From: Endomychus coccineus
Lineage: Eukaryota; Arthropoda; Insecta; Coleoptera; Endomychidae
Direction: 5' to 3'
Length of the DNA: 64,000 nucleotides
Assembly (NCBI GenBank): GCA_958510875.1
Contig: OY294067.1
Location: 30,926,912 to 30,990,911 of the forward strand
The position numbers and the translations under genes were made by a program. Positions 44,931-57,659 of this stretch are shown here, piece after piece. Position 1 is the first letter of the stretch, and each line of letters starts with the position of its first letter. A model generated the notes under the pieces. It was not told the DNA's origin, searched no databases, and worked only from the letters and a program-made list of their open reading frames with translations.

Positions 44931-46788
44931 TGTAACGTTCCGCCGAGCGTTGGGTTTTCGTAATAATAAATCTGAACTTAAATTAAATTAGATTTAATAT
45001 TCCCAGATAAGTGAATAGGTTCGGAATCCTATCTCACTGCTTGTAACACTTGAACTTGTAACAGTCGGCTGGGTATTATTTCAGGTAGCGTTAATACCGC
45101 ATCGACGTGTTATATGAATTTTAAAATTGTTTGTTGGAACCTGTTCGGGTATCAGAGATCTTAGTTGATCCGTGTACTCTTAAGGTTCTTTTAAGCTGCC
45201 ACCACTAGGCGTATATTTCAGCCCACCTAGAAGCTGTTTTTAACTACTTTGATCCCTTGATCTCTTTCAAGGGACCGCCTCGTACAATTACTTATACTTA
45301 TATCTTCATATCTATTCAAGCGTAAATTCTGATGGTCGCATTCGCTGATAGGTGATTAGGAATTACCAGTTAAACTCGTAAATCAAATTAAAAAATAACC
45401 ATATATTGAATAAAACAAAATTAACAAATAATTTGATACATTAACCAACGACGAACGATTATAACATTAATCCAAAATTTGGTTGGAGGAATGATAGCAT
45501 AGATCTAAAAACGTCTATTTCAGGTTCACCCCATAATGGGAACCTGTGAAACCGTTATCAATGTCGCTAGTTCTACCCCTTTCGCCAGCGAGCGAGTTCC
45601 TGCCAGGATCTCTGGAGAGTTTGAATCAAATGAAAGACTGATTAGCACACACGGAACAGTGATCGGTTTCGCGCTCGATCACGCCGATGATTGATAAATA
45701 ATGTTAAAAAAATTGAAGAATTCCTCCCTTTCTGGTAAGCTGGGGTAAACCTAACGACATGATGCTCTGTCATTTCCCCTAAGTAATCTCCGATAAGCAG
45801 AATTTGTATAGACACTCAAAATAGCCTGAATGGCAGGAAAAAATTATATTAACAAATAAAACAGTGGCGGGCGGAACATGATCTGAATGGTAAATAATCA
45901 CATTCTATTATATTGCCGATTCCGAGGTTGAAGTCAATATAACAGTTGTCCTTTGGCAATCAAAATGCACTTACCCTGTTGGTCTAATAACCCAATTCCC
46001 TCTCTAACCCCCTTTTAGTGATAAGGCACAAATAATTCAAACACTCGATTTTTACGTCGAATTAAATTTGGTATGATGTGGAATTGGCACAAAAAAAATG
46101 ATTTCAAATAAGGGAACAAACACTTTACACGTGACGCGGAAGACGCGAACAAGTCCAGCGCTGCTTTAGCCCCCAAGGGATGTATAACCCTTGTTGCATT
46201 GTTAATTTAATATCTATAAATTTCTTGAACTTGTTTTGTATATTCTGGACAAACATTATATTAATTGATTTGATTTAATGCAACAATGGGCATCCCTGTG
46301 AACATAAAGCAAGATGGCCTTACCGACAAGTACCTGGTGAAGAACTAACTGAGAAGGTGTTTGAGAACTCCCTTTTTTCCTCAAAGTAATTAGTTTTTAT
46401 GAAATCATTGAAGCGGGGGGCCACCCCACGCTCAATCTTAGAAAATATGCTCAATTTAGAATTCCGGGATCAGAACACGCCCATGAAATATAACAACAGC
46501 CAATAGGAATCTAACTAGGCGAAAGAATTGCTCTGTTCAACTCCACGTAAACTTTTCCTGACTCAGGGAAAAAAGTACCATTGACCTCGTGCCGTGCTTA
46601 CGTTTGTAAAACATGGTTCATGGCTGACCGGCCAATGATACAGGAAAGAGGACTCAGATTACCGTCGCTAGGTCTGTCTGGTATATCGTGTTCAAGATAT
46701 AATGATTTATAAAATTTTCAATTTGAATTTGAATCAATATTATTCAAAGGCTCCAAAACAAAAAGTAATAATCCGTCGGATTATTACA
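44931..46788. mobile_element. Possible solo LTR or other long terminal-repeat-like element, about 1.86 kb
   Basis: The segment starts TGTAACG and ends ATTATTACA, and TTAT lies directly outside both ends (44927-44930, 46789-46792), as expected for a retroviral-type LTR with a 4-bp duplication. Base composition is less A+T-rich than its neighbours. It contains no protein frame. The end carries a perfect hairpin GTAATAATCC-GTC-GGATTATTAC (46765-46787). The duplication is short and A+T-rich, so chance is possible. Confidence 0.35.
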
Positions 46789-47339
46789 TTATTTGTAATT
46801 AGATCGACAAACACTACCGTTTGATGTATTAGTCTTTACGAACATTACATCTTGCAACTCTTTTCAGAAGACTCATTGATATTCGATTTGAAAAACATCT
46901 TATTAATTACCACAAAAATTGGAGATGTGAAAGGTATGGCCGCAGAAGAATGTTCTTGATCAAATTCCGAATTAGTCAAGTGAGGTGTATTCGCTTAGCC
47001 TATTAACCGTGACATGATACAATTTTTTATTAACCAAAAACTTTTGATTATAACAGACACCAATTGCATGTATGGAAAAAACTTCGGAAACGTTCATTTT
47101 CTTGCAAGTCAATTGTGGTTATTGGTTGATTTGCAATATAACCGGCAAGTTTCGCCTATTAACCGTAATATATTTATTGAAAAGCGATCATCATCATAAC
47201 CTTCCCTGCTATTGGTAATTTCGAATGCCCCAAAATTCTTTGATATAGTTACCCATATAACTTCATTCACATTCGATAACTTATCACGTGCAAAGTCACA
47301 AAATTCTTCGAAATAGGTACGTATACAACTTCAATCACA

Positions 47340-50310
47340 TTCAAATACCTACCAACTCTCAACATACCACCGCTGGCTCACACCATGTTCTTTGAACATT
47401 GGTTTTCTTCTCGTGTAGTCCAAGCAGAAAAAAGAAAAACTTATCACTTGTCCCAAAATTCTATGATATATAACTTTAATCACATTCGATAAATAATCAC
47501 CTGAAAATTCCCAACTTCAATAACTTCAATAACTTATCACCTGCAAAGTTCCAACAATCTTTGATATAGGTACCCATGTAACTTCAGTCACTTTCCATTA
47601 CTTATTACCTGAAACGTCTCAAAATTCTTTAGGTACCTGTATTTTATAATCACAATCGAATGTATATCTCATCTTAACATTCCACGCTGGCTCACACGAT
47701 GTTCTTTAGAAAGTATAGATTATCCTCTCGTGTGGTCAAACTATAAAAAAAACTCATCAGTTCCAAAATTATATGATATAGGTATATAACTTATCACCTG
47801 TAAAGTCCCAACATTTTTTGATATAGGTACCCATATAACTTCAGTCACATTCCATAACTTATTACCTGAAACGTCCCAAAATTGTTTAGGTACCTATACA
47901 TTATAATCACAATCGAATGCATATCTAACCTTAACATTCCACGCTGGCTCACACGATGTTCTTTGGAAAGTATAGGTTATCCTCTCGTGTGGTCAAACTA
48001 TAAAAAAACTCATCAGTTCCAAAATTATATGATATAGGTATATAACTTATCACCTGTAAAGTCCCAACATTTTTTGATATAGGTACCCATATAACTTCAG
48101 TCACATTCCATAACTTATTACCTGAAACGTCCCAAAATTGTTTAGGTACCTATACATTATAATCACAATCGAATGCATATCTCACCTGAACATTCCACGC
48201 TGGCTCACACGATGTTCTTTGGAAAGTATAGGTTATCCTCTCGTGTGGTCAAACTATAAAAAACTCATCAGTTCCAAAATTATATGATATAGGTATATAA
48301 CTTCAATCACAGTTGATAACTTATCATCTGTAAAGTCCCAACATTTTTTGATATAGGTACCCATATAACTTCAGTCACATTCCATAACTTATTACCTGAA
48401 ACGTCCCAAAATTGTTTAGGTACCTATACATTATAATCACAATCGAATGCATATCTCACCTTAACATTCCACGCTGGCTCACACGATGTTTTTTGGAAAG
48501 TATAGGTTATCCTCTCGTGTGGTCAAACTATAAAAAAACTCATCAGTTCCAAAATTATATGATATAACTTCAATCACAGTTGATAACTTATCACCTGTAA
48601 AGTCCCAACATTTTTTGATATAGGTACCCATATAACTTCAGTCACATTCCATAACTTATTACCTGAAACGTCCCAAAATTGTTTAGGTACCTATACATTA
48701 TAATCACAATCAAATGAATATCTCACCTTAACATTCCACGCTGGCTCACACGATGCTCTTTGGAAAGTATAGGTTATCCTCTCGTGTGGTCAAACTATAA
48801 AAAAACTCATCAGTTCCAAAATTATATGATATAGGTATATAACTTATCACCTGTAAAGTCCCAACATTTTTTGATATAGGTACCCATATAACTTCAGTCA
48901 CATTCCATAACTTATTACCTGAAACGTCCCAAAATTGTTTAGGTACCTATACATTATAATCACAATCGAATGCATATCTCACCTGAACATTCCACGCTGG
49001 CTCACACGATGTTCTTTGGAAAGTATAGGTTATCCTCTCGTGTGGTCAAACTATAAAAAACTCATCAGTTCCAAAATTATATGATATAGGTATATAACTT
49101 CAATCACAGTTGATAACTTATCATCTGTAAAGTCCCAACATTTTTTGATATAGGTACCCATATAACTTCAGTCACATTCCATAACTTATTACCTGAAACG
49201 TCCCAAAATTGTTTAGGTACCTATACATTATAATCACAATCGAATGCATATCTCACCTTAACATTCCACGCTGGCTCACACGATGTTTTTTGGAAAGTAT
49301 AGGTTATCCTCTCGTGTGGTCAAACTATAAAAAAACTCATCAGTTCCAAAATTATATGATATAACTTCAATCACAGTTGATAACTTATCACCTGTAAAGT
49401 CCCAACATTTTTTGATATAGGTACCCATATAACTTCAGTCACATTCCATAACTTATTACCTGAAACGTCCCAAAATTGTTTAGGTACCTATACATTATAA
49501 TCACAATCAAATGAATATCTCACCTTAACATTCCACGCTGGCTCACACGATGCTCTTTGGAAAGTATAGGTTATCCTCTCGTGTGGTCAAACTATAAAAA
49601 AAAAACTCATCAGTTCCAAAATTATATGATATAGGTATATAACTTCAATCACAGTTAATAACTTATCACCTGTAAAGTCCCAACATTTTTTGATTTAGGT
49701 ACCCATATAACTTCAGTCACATTCCAAAACTTATTACCTGAAACGTCCCAAAATTGTTTAGGTACCTATACATTATAATCACAATCGAATACATATCTCA
49801 CCTTTACATTCCACGCTGGCTCACACGATGTTCTTTGGAAAGTATAGGTTATCCTCTCGTGTGGTCAAACTATAAAAAAACTCATCAGTTCCAAAATTAT
49901 ATGATATAGGTATATAACTTCAATCACAGTTGATAACTTATCACCTGTAAAGTCCCAACATTTTCTGATATAGGTACCCATATAACTTCAATCACATTCG
50001 ATAACTTATCACCTACAAAGTCTCAAAACTCTATAATAAAAGTTTATAATTTCAATCACATTTAAAAACGTATTACCTGATAAGTCTGAAAATTCTTTGA
50101 TATAAGTACCTATACAACTTCAATCACATTCGAAAGCATATCTCCTCTCAATATTCTACCGCTGGCTCCTACGATATTGTTTGAAGATTACAAGTTTTTC
50201 TCTCGTATAAGTATAAAAAAACCTGAAAAGTCCCAAAATTCAATGATATAGATTCAATCACATTCGATTGCTTATCACCTGAAAAGTTCCAAGGTCTTTG
50301 GATGTAGGTA
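47340..50310. repeat. Satellite array: about 265-bp units, about ten copies, with a 797-bp three-unit higher-order repeat
   Basis: The marker CTCGTGTGG occurs at about 47408 (variant), 47727, 47983, 48240, 48513, 48781, 49036, 49311, 49578, 49856 and 50193 (variant). Spacings inside the array are 255 to 278. Units 48240/49036, 48513/49311 and 48781/49578 share private variants (for example GATGTTTTTTGG and GATGCTCTTTGG), giving a repeat of about 797 bp duplicated in tandem. Each unit holds diverged subrepeats of about 65 bp (AACTTCAATCAC ... TATCACCTG ... AAGTCCCAA ... ATAGGTACC) plus a block CATTCCACGCTGGCTCACAC that matches the 3' end of LINE family X. Edge units are most diverged, the centre most uniform. 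Confidence 0.92.
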
Positions 50311-50374
50311 CATAATAAGGGGCTTGGAAATACTGTATTGTTGAGCTCATAACAAAATTATTAGCAACGTCTAC

Positions 50375-50735
50375 AATAAATACTACTCAATTTTATTTCG
50401 GAATGAGTTTATGGTTTTTTCCCTTGTTGGGAGGTGGTTGAAACCCTTTATGGGCACCTTATGGTCCTGTAACATCCCATAAGGTAGTGTGAGAGTCCGA
50501 ATTTTAATCACCTCAGATATACCCACTAAACACTCCATCGCGTGTGGTAGGCTCGATCCTGCAACCAGGGCAGTAACGATGATACTTAGGCTTGACAGCC
50601 CATTGTACCTTGCCTCACCACTTTCTCGGGCCATCGGAACTCCGCTGTCCCTGAATTCGAAAAATTCGAACCCGCGACCGGCAGCCACAGTGATTAGAAG
50701 ATCGATGCTTCTACCACTGAGCTACCTGTACCTTT
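50375..50735 (-). mobile_element. tRNA-derived SINE
   Basis: Minus strand from about 50730: GGTAGCTCAGTGGTAGAAGC (A box TAGCTCAGTGG) and GGTCGCGGGTTCGAATTTTT (B box GGTTCGAAT) at tRNA-like spacing, then about 290 bases of unrelated body (GGGACAGCGGAGTTCC, GGATCGAGCCTACCACACGC) to about 50380. RNA polymerase III would transcribe it from the internal boxes; movement would need LINE proteins. No second copy occurs in this window. Confidence 0.7.
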
Positions 50736-50739
50736 TTAT

Positions 50740-52245
50740 GGGTTCTTTGAATTGAAAATGCAATACAAAAAAGAGAATAACAATATAATGTATAATAATG
50801 AAAATATAGATTTTTATAAACGGTTTTGTTGAACCCTAAAAATGATCCTTTAATGTCAGTTGACATATGAGTTCTTCTATTTACGAATACGAATGTTCTG
50901 GTAGGTTTTAGTAGAGAATCATTTGGTCAGTCATCGCTATCATAATTGATTAGTCTTCCTTCCTAAAATTAGTGCATATCTTGGAGTGAACCAATATTTA
51001 TTAATATTTTCTATATTCTTATTATGCTTTGTTCTTCTGTAATCCTTGCTCCACCTTACTCATAATTTATAATATTAGATGGCATGATTAGTTATTATGA
51101 TAATATTCATTAAAATATTGATAGAAAAAACTGATTAACATTAAAGTGGCTATACTGGATGAATGATTCTTCTGTCATTCCTGTCCTAACTTGCTAAATC
51201 TTCCAAACAATAACAATAATTCTCCGGTAGTTTCGATTGATTTAGCTGTTGAAAATTTAGTCATTTTTCATTCGAACGTTTTATTACATTTACATATATT
51301 ACAATAATAATAAGCAAGACTACATAAAATTAAGACAATAATACTGGATGAAATGTCCTATCGGGGCAGTTCCAACTTTTAGATGGTACTCTCAATGGCA
51401 TTATTCTCCAAGAGATTCAATTAATTTACCTAAAGCTAATGATGATTAAGTAATTCGCTATTCTAACTTTTTATTACAGTAACATAAATTACAATATTAA
51501 TAGACAGTATTAAATAACATTAAAATAACAATACTTAATATTTGCAGATAGTACTCTCAATGATATGATTAGATTAACTCCACTGGGGCTTCTGATAAAT
51601 AAGTCATTTGTCATTCCAACTTCTTATTCAAAGTTACATACAAAACTAAAGGCGCATCTAATTACATTAAAACAACAATACTGGATGAATTAGTTTATTC
51701 ACTAATTAACTTAGGTTAGAAGAGTTATGAACACTTCTGTATCAGCATTCTCCATGTTTTATAACTGCAAAATCTGAAAATAAACCAAACATTAAGAAAA
51801 ATATTCGTCATAGGTAAATAGCAGATTTGAAAAATTAGAAACAGTCGATGTGAAGTCTTATATTATTAGCCCGAGTCGTAAGCTCAATATAAATTCTTCA
51901 TATTTGGTCATAAAACGGCTCAAAACAAGTTTACTTAATTTTATTAATAAACTACTTCCCAGGAAATAACTTTTTGACAACATTTTAATTCATTCTCAAC
52001 CAAAAATGTTCATTTTATGTGCCATCTATATGGGGAACCGAAGATTAAGGTACGATAATAAACTCCCCAACCTATATCAAAAAAGGGTTAACTAGAGATA
52101 TGAAATATCTCAATGACACATTTTTGTTATGCGATTCTAAATACGGATTCTCTTCGAGACTCTGGCTAAAAATCCCCGTCTCTTCTATATTATTGTTATC
52201 TTTGTTTCATCAGCTCCTATAATATGTACCTTTATGATATATACT
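50740..52245. other. A+T-rich stretch with a weak tandem pattern, no genes
   Basis: At 51140-51720 a block TTACATTAAAAYAACAATACTG, GGATGAA recurs with spacing of about 160-190 bases (near 51157, 51343, 51531, 51689), suggesting an old decayed tandem repeat. Confidence 0.35.
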
Positions 52246-52248
52246 TAC

Positions 52249-52425
52249 ATGTTTCGAATTGACACGATTCCATTTTGGCATCGCATAAGTTTGGGAACGA
52301 TTTAGGTACTCCTGAGTCGTCCATCGCACATACCGGACCTACATCCACATCACACTCCTGCAGTACGCAAGCAGAAATCATTCCTGGTGGGACAGGAGCT
52401 GTTTCCGCGATAACCAGGTACATCC
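52249..52425 (-). CDS. Kazal gene C, exon 2: secreted Kazal-like protein
   Basis: Minus strand. Acceptor TTAATTTTCAG before 52425, donor GTAAGTATA after 52249, 177 bases, phase 1 at both ends. With exon 1 (60344-60380) the signal peptide reads YVIYLVL-G-MYLVIAETA. The domain CVLQEC, VGPVCAMD, KSFPNLCDAKMESCQFE shows a Kazal pattern with an insertion before NLC and five residues between cysteines 1 and 2 region and the following ones that differ from genes A and B. Cysteines 1 to 5 are present, and the last is expected in a further exon. There is no low-complexity linker. It may be a protease inhibitor or one of the vasotab-like Kazal peptides of insects; the sequence does not decide. Confidence 0.82.
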
Positions 52426-52429
52426 CTGA

Positions 52430-54335
52430 AAATTAAGATATCGCTCGTTAGTTTATCTTGTGATTTATCTGACCAATCTAATATTCAAAAATATTCTTGG
52501 TATAATGATGGGCAAAATGTGGTATCTTCGAGAAGATACGAGGTGTCTGAAATTGAACTACCATCTACAAACGATCTGATACAAACAGTTATTAGTCGTC
52601 TGGAGTTGTATACAATACTAACATTCGTTACGCTTGTGCAGAGCCGACTCTATACTAGCCCGGAACAATGCTGAAGCTGGCAACACTGTATACTTTCATG
52701 AACTATGCTGTAAATTTCAAGCAGTGCGCAGTGTTGCCGTTATGCTATGGACTTGGGTGGAATTAGGCTTAAACAGACAACGCTGCGCGATGGGTTCAAA
52801 AAGATTATCGCTTTCTCTTTAGAAATGGGATTTATTTGTTATAGGAAACTCACCATTATTTGATTTCATTAGATGTACGATATAGAATGGTCTGTGATCT
52901 GATTAATCTGAAATATCAGAGATCGGTCACCGCATTCTTTGCAAAAAAAGGAGTCACATTTGGCAATTCGAATACACGTATCCCACAAGGAATGCGATGT
53001 GGCGTATACTAGAATGCAAGATATCCTCTTTAATATGTAAATATTTATCGAATAATATTAATAGAGCGTACTCCATCCAAAAAAAAGGTATGCAATAAAT
53101 GTTATTCTGGGACGGCTTACGGGCCTTGGGGAGATTAAGAATGAATTATCAGTCACTCTGCTTATGGATTATTTCAGATAACTCTTTTTCTGCATATGTT
53201 GCCATCTCTCACTACCAAACTACCTGACACGGTTGAAACATGGGGGAATTAATTGGAAGAGGAGCTCCTTTGTATACAAGATATTTCAATCATAATTGGA
53301 AATTACCTACATAGAAATATTACCTGTAGAAGCAATATTCGAGATTCGATTTATTCATTTTCATACAAAATTCACCAGAATTGACACTAATAAGAGTTTT
53401 CAAACATCCTTGGTCGCACAAGCAAACTTACATTACACATTATTGGCGACGCCAGCATTTTATTTCATTATTATACAGCTTTCGTTTCCCGAATCGCTAT
53501 ATACGATTGTTTTTATGGAGATTTCTAATGTGGTGTAAGCCAGACGTATTGTATTGCTTTACAAGATAGGCAAGTGAAATTCTGTCAACTGTTTAGAAGG
53601 TTGGGCCTGGTCATTTGAGACGCGTGTTCATCGACCGGTCACGGTTTTATTAGTGTTCATTATTTCAGAAAATTATTTATGCTTACCACAAACGCTTCAA
53701 GTGAATTGAATTAATCAATTGCTTTGTCTAGTTATCGCTGAATAAGGTACTGACGACAGGCGCCTTAATAAATCATGTCAGTTCTATTTCCAACTTTGTC
53801 AAATCTTTATCGAAAATCTGAATTTACAGTACATTACAAATGTATAAAAACTCTAGGCTATGTTATAAGCATAAATAGATCCTGTCTCATAGAGAATTTA
53901 GTATATTGAAGTAATAGATTTACTGACAGAATCAATAGAATATTTAGTGGCTGCTAATTTATAATTTCATTGAAAAAACGTATTTAATTTGAGGAGGGGG
54001 AGTGTTGGTAGTATGGTTAGTTTTCAAAAACCAAGGGAAACTAAAATTTGGGAAGTATATTAGTATAATTAATTGAACTTCCTCAAAAATGTAAATCATT
54101 ACATTTCTATTTACATATTTTGGAGATAATAAAAGTCAAAATTGGACTCAACATAATTTACGTAATTTACAATTATCAATAATCAACAACTTGCTCCCTA
54201 ACTTCCTTGGTACGTCACTGATCGAACAGGAAATGCCCGATCGACCATTAGGAAACATTCCAATCATTGCTTATAATCTCTACAAAACATAAATTCTTGA
54301 GAAATTGGTCACATTAATACTTAAGCCTACTATAT
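52430..54335. other. Intronic stretch, no genes recognised
   Basis: Open frames at 52634-52822 and 53296-53569 lack motifs. No repeats matched. Confidence 0.3.
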
Positions 54336-54640
54336 TTTTGTCTTTACGTACGTTTTAGTCTCACGACCATCATCTGAAAACTAGTTCACAACTAGTTACA
54401 AATTCAATTATTTATTTACTCCTTTTTGCGACGTAGACATTCTTAATTGAAATTAATGAGATAAAGGGGCTTAGTGCTTAATTCAATTTGTTTGATAATC
54501 CCGCGCTTTATTAAATGTGAATTAGTTCTCAAACGTCTTCTGAAGATGGTCGTGAGACCGAAACGGACGTTAAGACGAAAATATGTTAGACAAGTATATT
54601 TCTCAAGAATTTACGTATAATTAATACCTTGGTCAAAAGT
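54335..54640. repeat. Two family C PLE termini in opposite orientation
   Basis: 54340-54383 on the minus strand reads CAGATGATGGTCGTGAGACT, AAAACGTACGTAAAGAC, a damaged hammerhead motif. 54410-54640 on the plus strand is a tail copy (GCGACGTAGACATTCTTAAT, ATTTCTCAAGAATTTACGTA, ATAATTAATACCTTGGTCA). No coding part between them. Confidence 0.7.
54534..54577 (+). ncRNA. Hammerhead ribozyme motif (type I, minimal), core intact and stem I perfect
   Basis: CGTCTT (54534-54539), CTGAAGA (54540-54546), extra T, stem II GGTC/GACC closed by GTGA, GAAAC (54560-54564), loop GGAC, GTT (54569-54571), AAGACG (54572-54577). Stem I is a perfect six-base pair set. Stem III is AC/GT. The cleavage triplet GTT is permitted (third base not G). 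It is the best candidate for activity in the window. Confidence 0.8.
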
Positions 54641-57600
54641 CATCATTATATAATCTCAACTGTTCCTACCTCCATTTATTCATCTAAATCGTCCAACATG
54701 GTATCGATCAACACTCATATATCTGTGTTATTTTAGAATCTTAAATTATTTTTAAACAAACAAAGTCAAATCGAAAATTATTATTATCAACAATCTAAAC
54801 AGTTTTTGGGTACCCAGAATATTTTTCTAAAAGCAGCATTTAATGTTTTCTGATAATTATTAACTCCGATAAGCGATAACCGCGTCAAATCCTTCCACCG
54901 TTTCTAACCCCATTTCTGAGCGTTTAAAGGAAAACCTCTCAAAAATATCGCAGTGACTAGCTTTCTTAAAATATATGGCTATTTGTATGTATCCCCAATG
55001 ATAAGCCTTAAATGAATGTTTAGGATAGGAAATGCCAATTACAATAGAAGATTCGGTTCGAAATAAATTTGTTATATTTATTTGATAAATTATAGTAAAA
55101 CTGTGGGTACATAAATAATAAATACTTTCAAGGTGTAAGTTTTGAAACCCTAAAAGGAGGTTTTCAGAGAGTGTAAAAGATAAACCATAAATTCAAATTC
55201 ACTAAATAAATCAAAAAGTTGGTCCGAAAAAGCTCAAAAGATTCTGTAGCAGTTTCGGATTTCTGTACCGAAGATGATGTCAACCATCATTTGTTATAAA
55301 TTAGTGATAATTTCAATTAATTTTTTTGGTTAAAGAAGAGGGCATACATTTTGGAAATGGATTCAATTTATTTTAACTAATAATGTACATAGGTATGATA
55401 CGTAATTCTTATAAGACACAGATTTTACTCCCTCTCGTAGGTTTGTGAGATACCACAACTCTATCTCTTCTATATTCTATGTTTTCCTTTTTATTTTATC
55501 TATACAAATATAATCAAGAGACCTGAGGAAAAAGAAGAACAAGGAGATCAACAAAATAAAAATCAACGCAATCATCATTATCAATCAACAAATTATAAGA
55601 ACCATTCAACTAAATTATTATCAACAGAATTGTAACAAGAACTATTCAACAAAATAAAAACTAATAAAGAAACAAAGATTTTTAATTTTTAGTAGTGGGA
55701 AAGAGACTATGGGCTCTTATCACCTTGTCGGGTTTCGTATCTATGATCTATAAGACGATATAAATCAAATAGTTTTGTTCATAGTATAAATATGATTTTA
55801 ATTGCGTTTGTGATGAATCAATTATAACAGTTCATTCACGAGGATTGTATTTTGATTACCCTATTTAATACTTGGAACCTTGATATAAATTACCAGAAAA
55901 TTGACAGTCTCTATTTCTAGACATATAATTATTCACTGATTATCCATGATTGTTTATCAATATTTGTGTTATAAATAGAACATCGGAGATATTAATAACT
56001 ATGAGCTATTCACGAAAAATTTTAATCAATCTAAATGTAAATTTATCATCACGTAAGATGAGAAGGAGGCACACGTATTCAGGGGGCTAAATTTTGTATA
56101 ATGAGTACTAGATTTAAGAATAATCAATTATTTACAACAAAAATGAGAATGGAAATAAAATAGAAAATTCTGTAGGTATCGAAAAGTAATCACACAAGAG
56201 TTAAAACTGATTATATTTCAACCAGCTGCTTTTCAACATTTTTCTTACTATTGACTGAATATTTTTTAATATTTTTTTTTAATCTACAAATACCAACCAC
56301 GGGTTCTCCGAGTACCTAAACAGTGTCTCAGCATACAAATCAAACCCACGAATAAAAAAAATAGTATTATTTTTCAATTATACCTAATTTGACAAATATT
56401 GCAAAGCATTACGAAATAAGTATATGTTTGTAAATGCAATATGTATCCAAAGGGTTATAAAATATTTATTTCACTGGGATAGAATCTGCAACCAGCTAGC
56501 CAAGATCAGAACAATAGATCATTTAAGGCAGATCGAGTATGCCACAACCTTGGGTCCACCGACCAATAATTTTCGGGAACACGAATTCGTTTTTAAGTAT
56601 ATATATACAGGTCAATGACGAGGGGCTAATAGGCAAGCGTCTCTCTTTATTGTACTATTTCAAGGTAGTGAATCTAATTTGATTAATTGGTTTCTTCCAT
56701 TTTCCTTTTTTGTTTGGAAATTAAGTTATTGATCAAAGATTTTTCGTAACCGTTGTCTAACGCTATTTGCTGAAGTTTTTCAACTTCGTTATTATAATAT
56801 TAATAACAAGACTATTAACTGGAACTGTATTATATTTAATTGAACTAAATCCGCAGAACATATTTGTTTGAGTAGGTTTTCTATATATGCCCCAAATCTA
56901 TATCAGGGCTTTACGGATCCAACAGGGCCCAATAGATTCAGTATAGAATAATGGGATATGTTACGTTAGTTTGAACGAATTTTAGAATATAGTGCTTTTG
57001 AACTACCATTAAGGGAACATATTAGTATCCTGAATTGTAGGTGCAAGCTGATGCTGAAGAAAATATTGGAAAAAGGTATCACATTTAAAGTCACTCCACA
57101 TATTGAAGATTAATTTTGATAACTAATTACGTGAATGTTAATCAGCATTTCCTTATAAAATCAATCGTCACCTTGAATAGTTCCTAGGCTTATCTTGGTT
57201 TCCCACATCGCCATATTTCCGTTTCTAATAAATCACACCATTCGATGATAAGTTTCGGGAAGCCGTTTTGTTGGAACGATTCTAGCGATTGCGATTAAAA
57301 TATGCGTTAAGCGAATTGTACAAATTCAAAATTGTCATTTGAAAACAAGCCCAAATAGCTAAATTACCATAGAGTAACGGCTTCCACCATCGAATATATT
57401 ATCTAATATTTAACATGATATATTAGTTAATAAGTACTAACATATTATCCTCCACTCTAAGCTGTATTAATAATTATAATGATCTTATTAATTAATATTC
57501 ACTATTATTATACTGCAAATGATTAGAAACAGTTAAAGGCTTGGAAAGATGTCAAATTATACTACATTTCATGATATTGAAGGTTTATTTGAATTGACAA

Positions 57601-57655
57601 GGATAATCAATAAATAGATTCACATTAAGTATATGTTTTACACCTTTTTTTACAT
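54640..57655. other. Intronic A+T-rich stretch with two repeat scraps
   Basis: 55438-55500 is a partial copy of the direct repeat at 7620/8235. 57367-57405 is the recurring PLE end (ACCATAGAGTAACGGCTTCC, ACCATCGAATAT). No genes recognised. Confidence 0.35.
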
Positions 57656-57659
57656 TATG

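Noticed and set aside
47340..50310. CRISPR-like array
   Set aside because: Units of about 265 bp without short identical repeats and unique spacers; it is a satellite in a eukaryotic genome.
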